DNA of 64,000 nt from Cephalopachus bancanus (GCA_027257055.1 JAPVLO010000384.1:930001-994000); one strand, 5' to 3'. Shown: positions 49,522-60,196, counted from the stretch's first letter. Numbers and translations are program-made. The notes: generated from the sequence alone by a model not told the origin.

Positions 49522-49909
49522 TGAGGTATCATGAAATATATTTGTATATTAGTTTTCCTCCATAGTACCCGATCCAAAGCCCTCTTTACAGTGTTTTGTT
49601 ACAATGTTGGATGTGTCTGTTCTCAGGGGCAGGCCTTAGCATCAGAATCTGACCTTCTTTTGCCTGCCTTTCTCCTGCTCCAAACTAGGACTCTAATCCT
49701 CCCCACACCTCCGCCTTCTGGATGTGAGCCTTAAGACTCTGGCTAGAGAAACTCCTACCCTCTACCAGATAGCTTAGCATGCGGAGAGTTCTGGAGGGTG
49801 GTGCACCCGGGGAGGGCATGGAAGCTCCACACCGCTTCCCTTATACCTCATGGGACACATCGCTTCATCTGTATCCTTTACAATATCCTTTGTAATAAAC
49901 TGGTGAATG
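49522..49909 (+). repeat. 3' LTR (U3-R) of the retroviral copy
   Basis: U3 runs from about 49522 (ATCATGAAATATATTTG) to 49761, then R to 49909 with AATAAA. U5 is absent and the sequence goes straight into A residues and the L1 flank. Confidence 0.72.
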
Positions 49910-50454
49910 AAAAAAATGCAAATCAGTACATGTGGTTCACCACATAAATAGAATTAAAACCAAAAATCATGGGATCATCAAAGCAGGTGCAGAAAAAGAA
50001 TTGGGTAAAGTTTAGCATTTCTTCATGGTAAAAACCCTCAACAGACTAGACGTAGAAGAAACATACCTCAAAATAATAAAAACTGTATGTGCCAAACTCA
50101 CAGCCAACATCACACTTAGTGGGTAAAAGTTGAAAGCATTCTCCTGAAGAGCTGGAATAAGACAAAGATGCCCGTACCCACCACTCTTGTTAACCCAGTA
50201 CTGGAAATCTTAGCCAGAGTAATCAGGCAAGAGAAAGAAATAAAAGACTAGGAAAAGAGAAAGTTGAATGATCTCTCCTCAAAGATGATGTAATCACATA
50301 CCCTGAAGACTCCTCCAAAAGACTCCTAGATTTGATGCGTGAATGCTGTAACGTTTCAAGGTAAAAGGTCAACGTTCAAAAATCAGCAGCATTACTATAC
50401 AACAACAACATTCAAGTTGAGGACAAAATCAAGAATGCAATTCCACTTACAATA

Positions 50455-50505
<51 letters not shown>
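50455..50505. repeat. (CA)n microsatellite in L1 ORF2
   Basis: About 25 CA units that grew out of an ACACAC stretch in L1 ORF2. Confidence 0.95.
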
Positions 50506-50507
<2 letters not shown>

Positions 50508-50611
50508 GGAATACACCCAACCAAAGAGGTGAAAGATCTCTACTACTAGAACTATAAAACACTGCTGAAAGAAATCATAGATAACACAAACAAATCAAAA
50601 AAAAAAAACTC

Positions 50612-50681
50612 CAACATAAGCATTTCAATGATATTGATTCTCCAAATTTGGAGAATCAATATCATTGAAATGCTCATGTTG
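50612..50681. repeat. 70-bp near-perfect palindrome
   Basis: Each position p pairs with 101293-p; only one of 35 pairs fails (50618/50675). There is no spacer; the centre is CCAAATTTGG. The right arm is ordinary L1 ORF2 sequence that continues on; the left arm is its inverted copy. Confidence 0.97.
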
Positions 50682-51478
50682 CCCAAAGTAGCATATAGAT
50701 CCAGTGCAATTCCTATAAAATTACTAGCATTATTTTTCATAGAATTTGAAAAATTTAACCTAAAAAGAGTCCAAATAGCCAAAGCAAGCCTAAGCAAAAA
50801 GAACAAAGCTAGAGGCATCATACTATCCTACTTCAAATTATACTACAAGGCTAACAGCATGGTACTGGCATAAAACCAGACACATAGATTAATAGAACAG
50901 AATAGAGAACTCAGAAATAAAACCCAATTCCTACACTCAATTGATCTTTGACAAAGTCAATAAAAACATACATAGGAAAAGGATACTCTATTTAATAACT
51001 GGTGTTGGGAAAATTGGCTAGCCACATGCAGAGGAGTGAAACTGAGCCCATGTCTCTCATCATGTATAAAAGTTAATTCAAAATTAAATAAAGAGTTAAA
51101 TGTAAGTCTTTAAATTGTAAAAACCCTAGAATAAAGCCTAGGAAAAACTCTTCAGGATATTGGCTTAGGCAAAAAATTTATGACCAAGTCCTCAAATACA
51201 AATACACAAAAACAAAAATAGACAAATGGGACTTTATTAAACTACAAAGCTTCTGCACAGCAAAAGAAATAATTAACAGAGTAAACAGACTATAGACTAG
51301 TCTTCAGAATGGGAGAAAATATTTGCCAACAAAGCATCCAGTAAAGGATTAATATCCAGAATGTACAAGAAACTATTAATAAGACAGCTCAACAAGAAGA
51401 AAAAAACCAAAGTCTTTAAAAAGTGGGCAAAGAACAGACACATGAAAAAATGCTCAGCCTCACTAATCATCAAAGAGA

Positions 51479-51591
51479 TGCAAATTATCAACAAGGGTAC
51501 CTGCATAATCAACGTTTGTATACCTAACCCTGAATTGTACCCCACATCTTTATAATAACAAAAAAAAAGAAAAAAAAAAAAGAAATTCAAA
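51479..51591 (+). mobile_element. About 90-base L1 3' end inserted in the younger L1
   Basis: From ATCAACAAGGGTACCTGC to the tail TTTATAATAACAAAA. GATGCAAAT before and GAAATTCAAAT after are remains of a target duplication. Confidence 0.83.
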
Positions 51592-51655
51592 TGAAAACCA
51601 CACTGAGATACCACCTAACTCTGGTTTGGATGGGCATCATTAAAAACTTAAAAAC

Positions 51656-51932
51656 AGCCAGGCTCGGTGGCTCAGCCTGTAATCCTGCGCCTTTGGGAGG
51701 CTGAGGTGAGTGGATTGCCTGAGCCCGCGGGTTCAAGACCCGCCTGGGCAGCGAGACCTCATCTCTACAATAAATCAAAAATCAGCCGGGCATGGTAGCG
51801 CGCGCCTGTAGTTCTAGGAAGGCTGAGGTGGAAGGATCGCCAGAGCCCAGTGGGTAGAGGCTGCGGTGGCCGGGAGCGGCCACTGCGCTCCAGTCTGGGC
51901 TATGGAGTGAAACTCCAACTCAAAAAAAAAAA
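51656..51932 (+). mobile_element. Alu nested in the younger L1
   Basis: Lineage Alu with about 12 bases missing in the right arm (after GTAGTTCTA). It interrupts ORF2 between ATTAAAAACTTAAAA and CAAAAACAACAGATG. Confidence 0.92.
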
Positions 51933-52950
51933 CCCCTCAAAAACAACAGATGCTGGGGAGGATGTGGAGAAAAGGGAACACCTCTACACTTTTGGTGGTT
52001 TGGCAAGAGTGTAAACTAATACAACCTCTGTGGAAAACAAAGTGGTGATTCCTAAAAGATCTAAAAATCGACCATTCATACAACCCAGCAACCCTCCTTC
52101 TGGGAATATACCTGGAGGAACTCAAAATCATTCTACAAAAAGATACCCACACATTCATGTTTATTGCAGCACTATTCACAATAGCATAAACATGGAACTA
52201 ACCATGCTGCCCTTTGAAAGTGGACTGGTAAAAAAAAAAAAGTGGTCCAAATACACAATAGAATGTTAAAAAAAGGGGACAAAATAATGGACTTTGCAGC
52301 AACTTAAATGGATTTAGAGTCCATCATACTCGGTGATCTATCACAGAAACAAAGAACAGAGTACCATATGTTCTCACTCATAAGCAAACCCTGAACAATT
52401 ATCATAATATTACATGAAAGGGATTGGCAATAGTGGGTCACTGCCAGAGGAGGGGAGGTAAGACATATAAAACTGATAAGGATACCTGATCCCAAACCAG
52501 GCAAATTGAGGACAAAAAGGAGGCCTAAACTTCTCCTGTGTGATGACCACTTATATACCTAATCCTGAATTGTACCCCACATCTTTAAAATAAAACAAAA
52601 TGAGCAAAGGACATACATAGATATTTTGCAAAAGGAGTAGAGGGTCAACAAACATGAAATAGTGCTCAACTTCACTAATCATCAGAGAAATGCAAGTCAA
52701 AACCACAATAAGAGACCATTTTACACTAGTCAAAATAGGTATTATTAAAAAGTTAGAAATAAAAAAAAATGTTGTTAGGGATATCGAAAAAAGGGGACAC
52801 AAACACTGTTGATGAGAATGTAAATTAGTTCAAACCCTATGGAAAATAGTATGGGAATTTCTCAGGAAATAAAAAATAGAATCAGTTTGACCCAGCTATC
52901 TCACTACTGAGTTCTGAAAGGGAAACGAATCATTATATCAAAAAGAAACC

Positions 52951-53246
52951 TGCTGGATGTGATGGCTCACGACTGTAATCCCAGCATGTTGAAAGGCTGA
53001 GGCAAGAGGATTGCTTGAGTCCGGGAGTTAGAGATCAGCCTGGGCAACATAGCAAGACCTTGTTCTTAAAACAAAAACAAAACAAAACAGAATTAGCCAG
53101 GTGTGGTGGTGTGCATCTGTAACCCCAGCTACTCAGGAGGCTGAGGCAGAAGGATCGCTGGAAACCAGGAGTGAGAGGCTGGGGTGAGCCACTGCACTCC
53201 AGCCTGGACAACAGAGCAGGAGATTGACTCAACAAACAAACAAAAA
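52951..53246 (+). mobile_element. AluJ-like element in the old L1
   Basis: Older Alu type (GATGGCTCACGACTGTAATC, AACATAGCAAGACC). CAAAAAGAAACC before and CAAAAACCAAAAAGACAC after. Confidence 0.88.
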
Positions 53247-53346
53247 CCAAAAAGACACTTGCAGTTTTATGTTTACTGCGACACTATTCACAACAGCAAA
53301 GATATGGAATCAACCTAACTGTCCATCAAATGAATAGATAAGATGT

Positions 53347-53368
53347 GACACACACACACACACACACC
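53347..53368. repeat. Short (CA)n run
   Basis: About 10 CA units in the old L1. Confidence 0.9.
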
Positions 53369-53710
53369 ATGGAATACTACCTAGGACTAAAAAAAAAAAG
53401 AATGAAGTCTTGTCTTTTGCAGCACACAGGTGGAAGTGGAGGCCATTATTTTTAGTGAAATAGCTCAGAAAGAGAAAGTCAAATACCACAATACCACAAA
53501 TACATTTATAAGTGAGAACTAAATAATGAGTACACATAGACATGAAGAGTAGACATTGACAGGTGGGAAGACAGGGGGTGAGGAATGAGAAATTTCTTAA
53601 TGGGTACAATGTACACCATTTGTGTGATGTTACCCTAAAAATCCAGATTTTACCACTATGGAATGTATCAATGCAACAACACTGCATGCCTACCTTCTAA
53701 ATCTATTTTA

Positions 53711-55075
53711 AAAACTCAAGTAGTGTGTTAAAATTTATTATGCAATTATAGTAGTATAATTGCATAATATATTGTTTCATAGAAGTAGGCATATAACAAG
53801 TGTAGTTTTCTTGGTGAACTTATTTCATTCAACTTGCTATATACAATTATGTTATTTCTAATTGTATGCAATAACTGGTATGTAATATATAAAAATAGAA
53901 AAAAATAGTTCAATTAGTGAGCATGATTTAACAACAACAAAGAAACCCAAAACAAACTGCATTGATTGGTTGAGTTTATGAAACAAATTGGTTTACTTCA
54001 TCAGCTTAAGCTCAGAACATACCAAAATCTCATTACTTGTTTCTAATTAAAATGTTTGACATTTACATATAAATGACAATTTAAAAAAAAGTAAGTAAAG
54101 CTTCATTTCTTTTGCTATCATTTATAAGTAACAAAACATGAAGACAATTTTAATACAGTCTTTTCCAGAAATTTTTTTCTCTGTCCAAATGCAAACACTA
54201 AGAAGTTACATATAAAATGACGGATGGAATCACAGTTATTTTGTGACTCACACAGGCAGTAACAATTTATTTTCTTTTCCATAGGCATTTCAAACCTCAA
54301 ATGTTCATTGTCTGAAGTTGTGTCATCCTTAAAGAAGAGATGAACATTATTGATTTCAAAAATTGATTTGCATATGTTTTAATGATTAGGCTTATCCTTA
54401 AAAAGAGTCAAGTTTTTTCAACAGGCTTTATAAAATATAAAATATATTAGGTTTCTTAAATATTAGGTTTCTTAAATATATTAGGTTCTTGTGGCTTGCT
54501 TTTATTTTAGATTCAGTTGGAGATTTGTTACAAGAGCACACACTACCTACTTCTTCAAAGCATACTTCAAAACAATCACATTTCTAAGTCTGTTGTTATC
54601 ACCAACCCTGAAGGTGATGCACAATTGTGTTTTCTAAGGGAAAGCAACTCAGAATTTAATGGTGAGAAGATAAGAAATACATTTTTTATCTGATCATAAG
54701 TGACTTAAAACATCCGTTTTGTTTTTTAGATTTTATTTGTTGAGTTGGTTTCATGAGCCTATTCATGTCATTGGCATCAATGATAAGGATTTGTACTGAA
54801 TGTTTTATAACAGCAAGTAGGATTTATTTATCTCTTTTACTTTGTGAACATACATTGCACTTAAGATTACGTAGCAAATATTAAATCAAGTAGAATCACA
54901 TGAAAACCTTGTCTGATAACCATTCGTTCATTCAATCAATCAATATTTATTTATTCAGGGACTACCATATACTAGTCCCCGAGATGAAACGGTGACCTTG
55001 TTGATTCTGAATGCTGACTTCTAGAAATAAATTTTACAGATAAGCAATTTAAAAACAAACACTTAAATGACTTAC
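53711..55075. other. Intron 1 next to exon 1, AT-rich unique sequence
   Basis: Free of recent repeats over 1.3 kb. The start holds a 34-base hairpin (53736-53769). A short tandem of TTAGGTTTCTTAAATA lies at about 54448-54488. MIR-like ATTCAATCAATCAATATTTATT text is near 54930-54960. Confidence 0.45.
53736..53769. repeat. 34-base hairpin
   Basis: 15-base perfect arms, TATTATGCAATTATA and its reverse complement, around GTAG. Confidence 0.95.
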
Positions 55076-55142
55076 CTTTGGTTCCTTGAACGTGGAGAAA
55101 AATCCAAAAAACAAAAATAGCCCTTCTAGTTTCTGAATACAT
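55076..55142 (-). CDS. IMPG1: IMPG1 coding exon 1 (start codon and signal peptide)
   Basis: The minus strand reads [18 protein letters not shown] then QGTK and one base of the next codon, then donor GTAAGT. The hydrophobic stretch [11 protein letters not shown] after two arginines is a signal peptide, as expected for a secreted matrix protein. I recall human IMPG1 starting [20 protein letters not shown], so the match is close. The start context GCCAACATGT has A at -3. The exon has 22 full codons, too few for ORF callers. The 5' UTR continues to higher positions; its start could not be fixed. Confidence 0.94.
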
Positions 55143-55480
55143 GTTGGCTTTTGTTCATTGGCAATTCCGATAACAATCACAGAACAGCCTCGGATCTCGT
55201 TAAAAAATTAAAAAAACAGAAATGTGAGAAACAACTAAATATCAATGCCAGCTGACTGAGGATATGACCTTCTTGGTTGATCGTTATGAGAGTATGAATT
55301 TGTGAAGAACAGGCTGCAGGGACCGTTTCTAGAATAATCTGATTATCGTCCCCTCAGGTGTAATCTCTGCTTAAGGGCCAGCTGGAGGAACCTTTATCTC
55401 ATTAACCTTCTGGAGGAGCATCTGTCAGCCTAGCTGCAGCACCCTAAGTGCCATTATAAACAAGTGTCCACAGACACAAT
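55143..55480 (-). promoter_or_regulatory. IMPG1: IMPG1 5' UTR and candidate proximal promoter
   Basis: Directly upstream of the start codon and free of recent repeats. AGCTGACTGAGGA (55250-55262) matches the extended MAF/NRL site in 10 of 13 positions. A back-to-back pair of CRX/OTX core sites, TAATC (55335-55339) and GATTA (55341-55345), and another TAATC at 55361-55365 lie further up. A TATA-like TTTATAATGG is on the minus strand at 55451-55460. Which of these lie upstream of the transcription start is not known. Photoreceptor control by CRX and NRL is inferred from the gene's role. Confidence 0.5.
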
Positions 55481-55689
55481 TTTGTCGTAGTTATTTACCC
55501 GTAACAGCGGCGCAGAAAGCCTGGGGCCAAGATGTCAAATACAGGGAAATCTGACAGGGTCAGATGCTATACAAAATGCTGTGTGTAGGGATCTTCATTG
55601 AAAACACTGGGTTATTTAAAATGTGTTAGTCTTTACAGACAGCAAAGCTGTCTCATTCTCTCCTATGTGCTGCTTTGTACATCAATTTC

Positions 55690-56035
55690 TTAATCCCTCT
55701 TATAAGCAGAGCTTGAACAATTATAGTAATACTATAAGAAAATGATTGGCAGGAGCGGGAAACTGCCCAGGGTGGTGACAGTGGGGGTAGGAGGTGGGAT
55801 TGGTAGTCATGGAAATCTGCCAGGGAAGGGTCACACCTCATCAACAAGGGTACCTATCCTAAACCCAACCCTCACCCTGACCCTAACCCTAGCCTTAGCC
55901 CTAACTATAACCCTACCCCTAATTCCAACCTCAACCCTAACCCTAACCCTAACCCTAACCCTAACCCTAACCCTAACCCAACATTTGTATACCTAACCCT
56001 GAATGGTACCCCACATCTTTAAAATAAAAAAAAAT
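55690..56035 (+). mobile_element. L1 3' end carrying a telomere-repeat array
   Basis: L1 3' UTR text from AGCTTGAACAATTATAG to CAAGGGTACCT, then the array, then ATTTGTATACCTAACCCTGA and the A tail. The L1 parts on both sides are otherwise in order. It is about 550 bases upstream of IMPG1 exon 1. Confidence 0.9.
55855..55979. repeat. Interstitial telomeric repeat (CCCTAA)n
   Basis: About 20 units. Bases 55933-55979 are perfect CCCTAA; 55855-55932 are degenerate (CCCTCA, CCCTGA, CCCTAG, CTTAGC, CCCTAC). The array replaces about 10 bases of the L1 3' UTR. Confidence 0.97.
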
Positions 56036-56510
56036 CAAAAGTCAGAAAAAAAATCACTTTCTATCTGGCATAATGTATGGATAGCTTTTAAAAGTTTGTT
56101 TTAGTCTGGTTTTAATTTTTAACACCTTATTCATGCACAGAGTGTAAGGAGTCAGATTTCTTTTTTTCTACAAGGCTTGTGAAAATAACTGTGTCTGCCT
56201 TCTACTAGTACTTTTGTTCAAAGGGCAGCCATTTTTAAATGTAGGAAGCGAATCCTTCTGGTATCCTCACTTGTACTTCTAAATAGTGTGTTTCTATCCC
56301 TATTTTTGGTGTTTTCACTTTTAGGTATTGTTGGAAAATGGTTATTGAGAATACCTTTCCTTCCACACACCTCTTTTCTATTCACCACAAATATGTCCTC
56401 GTTTTGTCTTTCTGTCCTTCTGCATTGTATTTTCAGTTTATTAAAAATTCAGTTTTATATTGTTTTACTGTATATATGCTATCTATAGCTGAATCATAAA
56501 ACATGCTATA
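56036..56510. other. Upstream intergenic, unique AT-rich sequence
   Basis: No gene or repeat recognised. Confidence 0.4.
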
Positions 56511-56554
56511 ATTACAACTATGCACTGAGTTCCTGAGTTGTAGATAGACACCGT

Positions 56555-56705
56555 CCTTAGGGATTTCCATAAATCATCTGTTGAATTCTCAATATGATGT
56601 TTTGAGGTAAGTACTATTATTATTGTCTCTGTTTTAAATTTGAGCAGAACAAGGTATGTGTGGCAGAGCCAAGATTTGAACCTAGAGAGTCTGGTTCAAG
56701 ATCCT
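56555..56705 (+). repeat. MIR-like element
   Basis: Contains TTTTGAGGTAAGTACTATTA, then GGCAGAGCCAAGATTTGAAC, as in the MIR 3' half and core. Confidence 0.55.
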
Positions 56706-56724
56706 AGTCTCTCTTTTATTTCAG

Positions 56725-56960
56725 ATTCCAAGAGTACATGTGCTGATGTCTTACATGGGTATATTGTGTGATGGAGAGGTTTGGGCTACCACTGAGCCCA
56801 TCACTCAAGTGGTGAGCACGACACTCAACCCTTACCCCGTCTCTCTTCCTTGTCTGTGTGTACCTTGTGTTTAGCTCTTACTTAGAAGTGAGGAACATAT
56901 GGTATTCGGTTTTCTGTTTCTGTGTTAGTTCTCTTTGACGAATGATCTAAGAGTCTATAT
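56725..56960 (-). mobile_element. Old L1 3' end, reverse
   Basis: Reads AGTACATGTGCTGATGTCTT and GAGGAACATATGGTATTCGG, the old L1 3' UTR on the minus strand. Confidence 0.6.
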
Positions 56961-58444
56961 TCTAACCACTACCCCCTAAAATGCTTTTTGCCACTGTCTC
57001 ATTTATTTTTTTAAAGTTTTTTTAGTTTTTTAAATACAAAAAAAAAAAAAATTATCCCGAATGTTACCCTGTGTGTATAAATTTCCTGTTCTAACCTCTT
57101 CCAGTTTGTGTTGTTTAATTTCTTGTTGTTGTCTGTGGTGGTCATCTGGGGATCTCCCTTCACAATGATCCCAAGAAGTCCTTCCACCTTGCTCCTGTGT
57201 TAGATTATGTGTTGTCTTCTTTCCTGATGTAATCACTTTCTTAACAGAACACATGCTGCAGTAGGTTACTAAAAATTTGGGGTAGATAAATCTGAGGTCT
57301 TCCATGTTTGAGAATGGTTTCCATCTGCCCTCATACTTGGCTGGATGGAGAATTCTAGGTTGGAAAGAACATTCACTAACAATGTTAAAGACATCTGTTG
57401 CAGGCATTCGAAAACTTTATTACTGTGGTCTTCTTTCTTGTTGTTTATTGTGGCTTCATACTTAAAAAAGATTCCTCAAACATTATTTTCTTGGGGTGTC
57501 CATAGGTAACAGAGGGTAATGAATTTACAGCTCTCATCTTTAACTACAGATTATTTGGGTAACATTTAAAGAAAATTATTATTAAATTGGTATAAAATCT
57601 TACTTATGAATATATCTGAAAATGAGAAATGAGCTAGGTGAAAGATGAATCTATTTTTTAGATGATCATATAAAAAGGATACGAAAATGCAATAGAATAG
57701 ATGATACATATACATATGTATTTCTAATATATATTCATATGTGCTAGAAAGCTGATACGATAAAGATATTCTTCTTTCTTGGTTTGCTGTGTAGCCCTGA
57801 GTTATGCTTGTGTTTCTCCTTTGTTGTGAAACATCAGTGCTCTTTTTCTAGGAGAGAAAGCAACAATTTCAAGTTATGAAAACAATTCCACTCAATAACC
57901 TTCTTAAGGAAAGTTGCTGCTTAAAGAAAAATGTGGTATAGGTGAATTTGTGTTCTTAACAGTATCCTCATCATACATATGAATACAAAAGTCTTTAATT
58001 TCCATTAAAATAACAAATATTTAAAAGCTTTTCTTGATGGAAGTACCTTATGCATTTTTAAAATTTTAATTGAAAATCTGGGTGACTACTGTTGATAGCT
58101 TCCACTTAGTAAACAAACAAGAATAATAAATATTCATTATTCCTGAGACAATGTTTCCTGGGGCCATTAGGCCTTTCTCTATGTACTGTTGTGTTTAATT
58201 ATGGGTCAGTGTTAATCTAGAAGTACTTCTTCAGGGTGGTTGGCTCTCAACAATAATTTTGTATTCTCCAAGAGAAAAGAATTTCTGGCAGAATTTCAGT
58301 GGAGCATTTGAAATGTACAAGTGGGGTGGAAAAGTCAGGGTGTCTTTGGAGATATGTTTCTTCATCTGAAATCAGTAAATACAAATTAGAAGTGTTTACC
58401 AAAATAAATCAGTTAAGATCACAAAAAATTCCATTTGTTAAACA
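56961..58444. other. Upstream intergenic, mostly unique
   Basis: AT-rich. Text at 57340-57400 (GGAGAATTCTAGGTTGGAAA) looks like an old dispersed repeat that I cannot name. No gene; the 125-residue minus ORF at 57030-57407 has no family match. Confidence 0.35.
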
Positions 58445-58660
58445 AAATAGCTACAATCTTTTAAATTCCTACTAAGTATCAAACTATATATGCTTAATAT
58501 GACATAGTCCCAAAACCTCTATGAGGAAAGTATTATTTTTATTTTTGCTTCACAGATGAGGAAACTGAGACTGAGAGATGGTAAGTAATTACCCAACTGC
58601 TCAACTAATAAAACAAAAGCATGTTTTCTACCCACGGTTCCAAAGTCTATGTTCTCTCCA
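58445..58660 (+). repeat. MIR element
   Basis: TTCACAGATGAGGAAACTGA and AAGTAATTACCCAACTGCTC are MIR core text. Confidence 0.8.
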
Positions 58661-58756
58661 TTGCTCTTCACTATGTCCCCTCTACAGGGAAAACAGATGC
58701 TAAGAAAGTCACCAATACTCATTGGACCAATTAACAATACTGAACAAAAGAGAAGC

Positions 58757-59797
58757 CATTGAAAATGCAGGTCCTCATTGAACTGATGAGCTTCTGCAAA
58801 GCAAAAGAAACCATCAAGAGAGCCCACAGAATGGGAAAAAATATTTGCCAACTGTATATCTGACAAAGGCCTAACATCTAGGATCTACAAAAAAGTCAAA
58901 TGCGCTGAAAGAAAAAAAACCCCAACAAAAAACAGTTCCATTAAAAAGTGGGCAAAAGACATGAATAGACACTTCTCTAATGAAGATACATGGGCAGCCA
59001 GCAGATACATGAAAAAGTGCTCAGCCTCACTCACCATCAGAGAAATGGAAATCAAAACCACACTGAGATACCACCTAATTCCAGTAAGAATGGCCGTCGT
59101 TAATAAAACAAACAACAACAGATACTGGTGAGAATGTGGAGAAAACAAAAACACTTCTACACTGCTGGTAGTAATGCAAACTAGTGCAACTTCTTGGGAA
59201 GACAGTGTGGCGATTTCTGAAATAGCTAGAAATTAACCTTCCATATGACCCAGCACTTCCCCTATTGGGAATATACCTGGAGGAACTCAAATCATTCTGT
59301 AAAAAAGATCCCTGCACACGTATGTTTGTTGCAGCTCCATTCACAATAGCAAAAACATGGAACCAACCCTGCTGCCCATCATAGTTGGACTGGATAAAAA
59401 AAATGTGGTCCATATACACAATGGAATATTATGCAGCCATCAAGAATGACAAACATATGGACTTCGTAGCAACTTGGATGGATTTGGAGTTGATCATACT
59501 CAGGGATCTATCACAGAAACAAAGAACAGAGGACCTTATGTTCTCACTCATAAGTGGGCCTTGAACAATGATGATAATATATAAGAAAGCGACTGGTAGG
59601 AGTGGGAAACTGACCAGGTGGGGGGGTGGGATTGGCAGACTGGCAGTTGAGGGAAACTGCCAGGGGAGGGAGGGGCACACCTCATTGACAAGGGCGCCTG
59701 CGTCATCAACGTTTGTATACCTAACACTGAATTGTAACCCACATCTTTAAAATAAAAGCCAAAAAAAAAAAAAAAAGAAGAAAGAAAATGCAGATCT
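58757..59797 (+). mobile_element. 5'-truncated young L1
   Basis: About 1 kb of ORF2 C-terminus and 3' UTR with GAAAATGCAG at each end. Frames are broken. It is about 3.6 kb upstream of IMPG1 exon 1. Confidence 0.93.
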
Positions 59798-60195
59798 TAT
59801 CGCACATTCACTGTTTACACTGGCTTTTGTTTTCACATTGCACTAGCTAGCTTGGGCATAGGTCTGGTGACTGTGTAAGACTTGGTAAAGATTCAATTTC
59901 TGAAATCATGCCACTTTCCTTTCGTGGAAGGACTACTATCCTTGTAATGTTCCAGGTTTCTCTTTGCATTGTTTGTTGTCGATTTATTTCTCTAATCCAG
60001 ACAGGGAGAGAGGTATTTTCATCAACATCAACATAGGTGTTTCCTCAGAAGCAGCTGAACTGCCCCTACAAGGAACCACCCCTAGAAGGGGCAGGTAGGC
60101 AGTGCCATGAGGATTAAATGCACGCCTGGAGAGAATAGATTCTATCACCTCAAAAAAACCCCCAGGGTCCTCGTCTGTATTTCTGAGTGTCTTGA
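59798..60195. other. Upstream intergenic, unique
   Basis: Nothing recognised. Confidence 0.4.
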
Positions 60196-60196
60196 T

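Larger units (their letters stand above)
43999..49926 (+). mobile_element. ERVL-like retroviral copy, R-U5-internal-U3-R-poly(A)
   Basis: The 5' partial LTR starts at 44011 (CTTCCAGATAGC) and the 3' LTR has about 240 extra bases of U3 before the matching point at 49762 (CTACCAGATAGC). The 3' copy ends 10 bases past AATAAA (49894-49899) in a short A run. TGAAAATCAG (43999-44008) and TGCAAATCAG (49917-49926) flank it. After the 5' LTR, near 44411, text weakly like a leucine-type primer site is seen. The internal part has many stops and carries Alus at 44761, 45994 and 47714. The assignment to ERVL is from the LTR text and is an inference. Confidence 0.75.
51416..52613 (+). mobile_element. Younger L1 nested in the old L1
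   Basis: ORF2 C-terminus and young-type 3' UTR (about 51431-52597). The old L1 text AAAAGTGGGCAAAGAAC before it and AAAATGAGCAAAGGAC after it looks like its target duplication. Near 52460-52540 the 3' UTR has unrelated text (CCAAACCAGGCAAATTGAGG), a further small change. Confidence 0.78.
39300..53710 (+). mobile_element. Old, near full-length L1, split by nested insertions
   Basis: The 5' UTR is GC-rich (about 39300-41000; clear similarity from about 40400). ORF1-like text is at 41290-42100 (CAGACAAACAAATGCTAAGG), and ORF2 at 42100-43998, 49917-51430 and 52598-53400. The old-type 3' end (AATGTATCAATGCAACAACA) is near 53660. All frames are broken. Inserted into it, in order, are an Alu (41006), an ERVL-like copy (44009-49916), a younger L1 (51431-52597, itself with an L1 tail and an Alu inside) and an AluJ (52951). 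It is antisense to IMPG1. The exact 5' end is uncertain. Confidence 0.8.
15082..55075 (-). other. IMPG1 intron 1 (about 40 kb)
   Basis: The donor is GTAAGT at exon 1 and the acceptor is TTTTACAG at exon 2. The intron carries most of the window's mobile elements, including a 14 kb nested L1/ERV block, plus repeat-poor blocks at 12-27% of its length that are described separately. Confidence 0.9.

Noticed and set aside
55855..55979. A true chromosome end
   Set aside because: Unique sequence and other repeats continue for 8 kb on the far side, so the array is interstitial.
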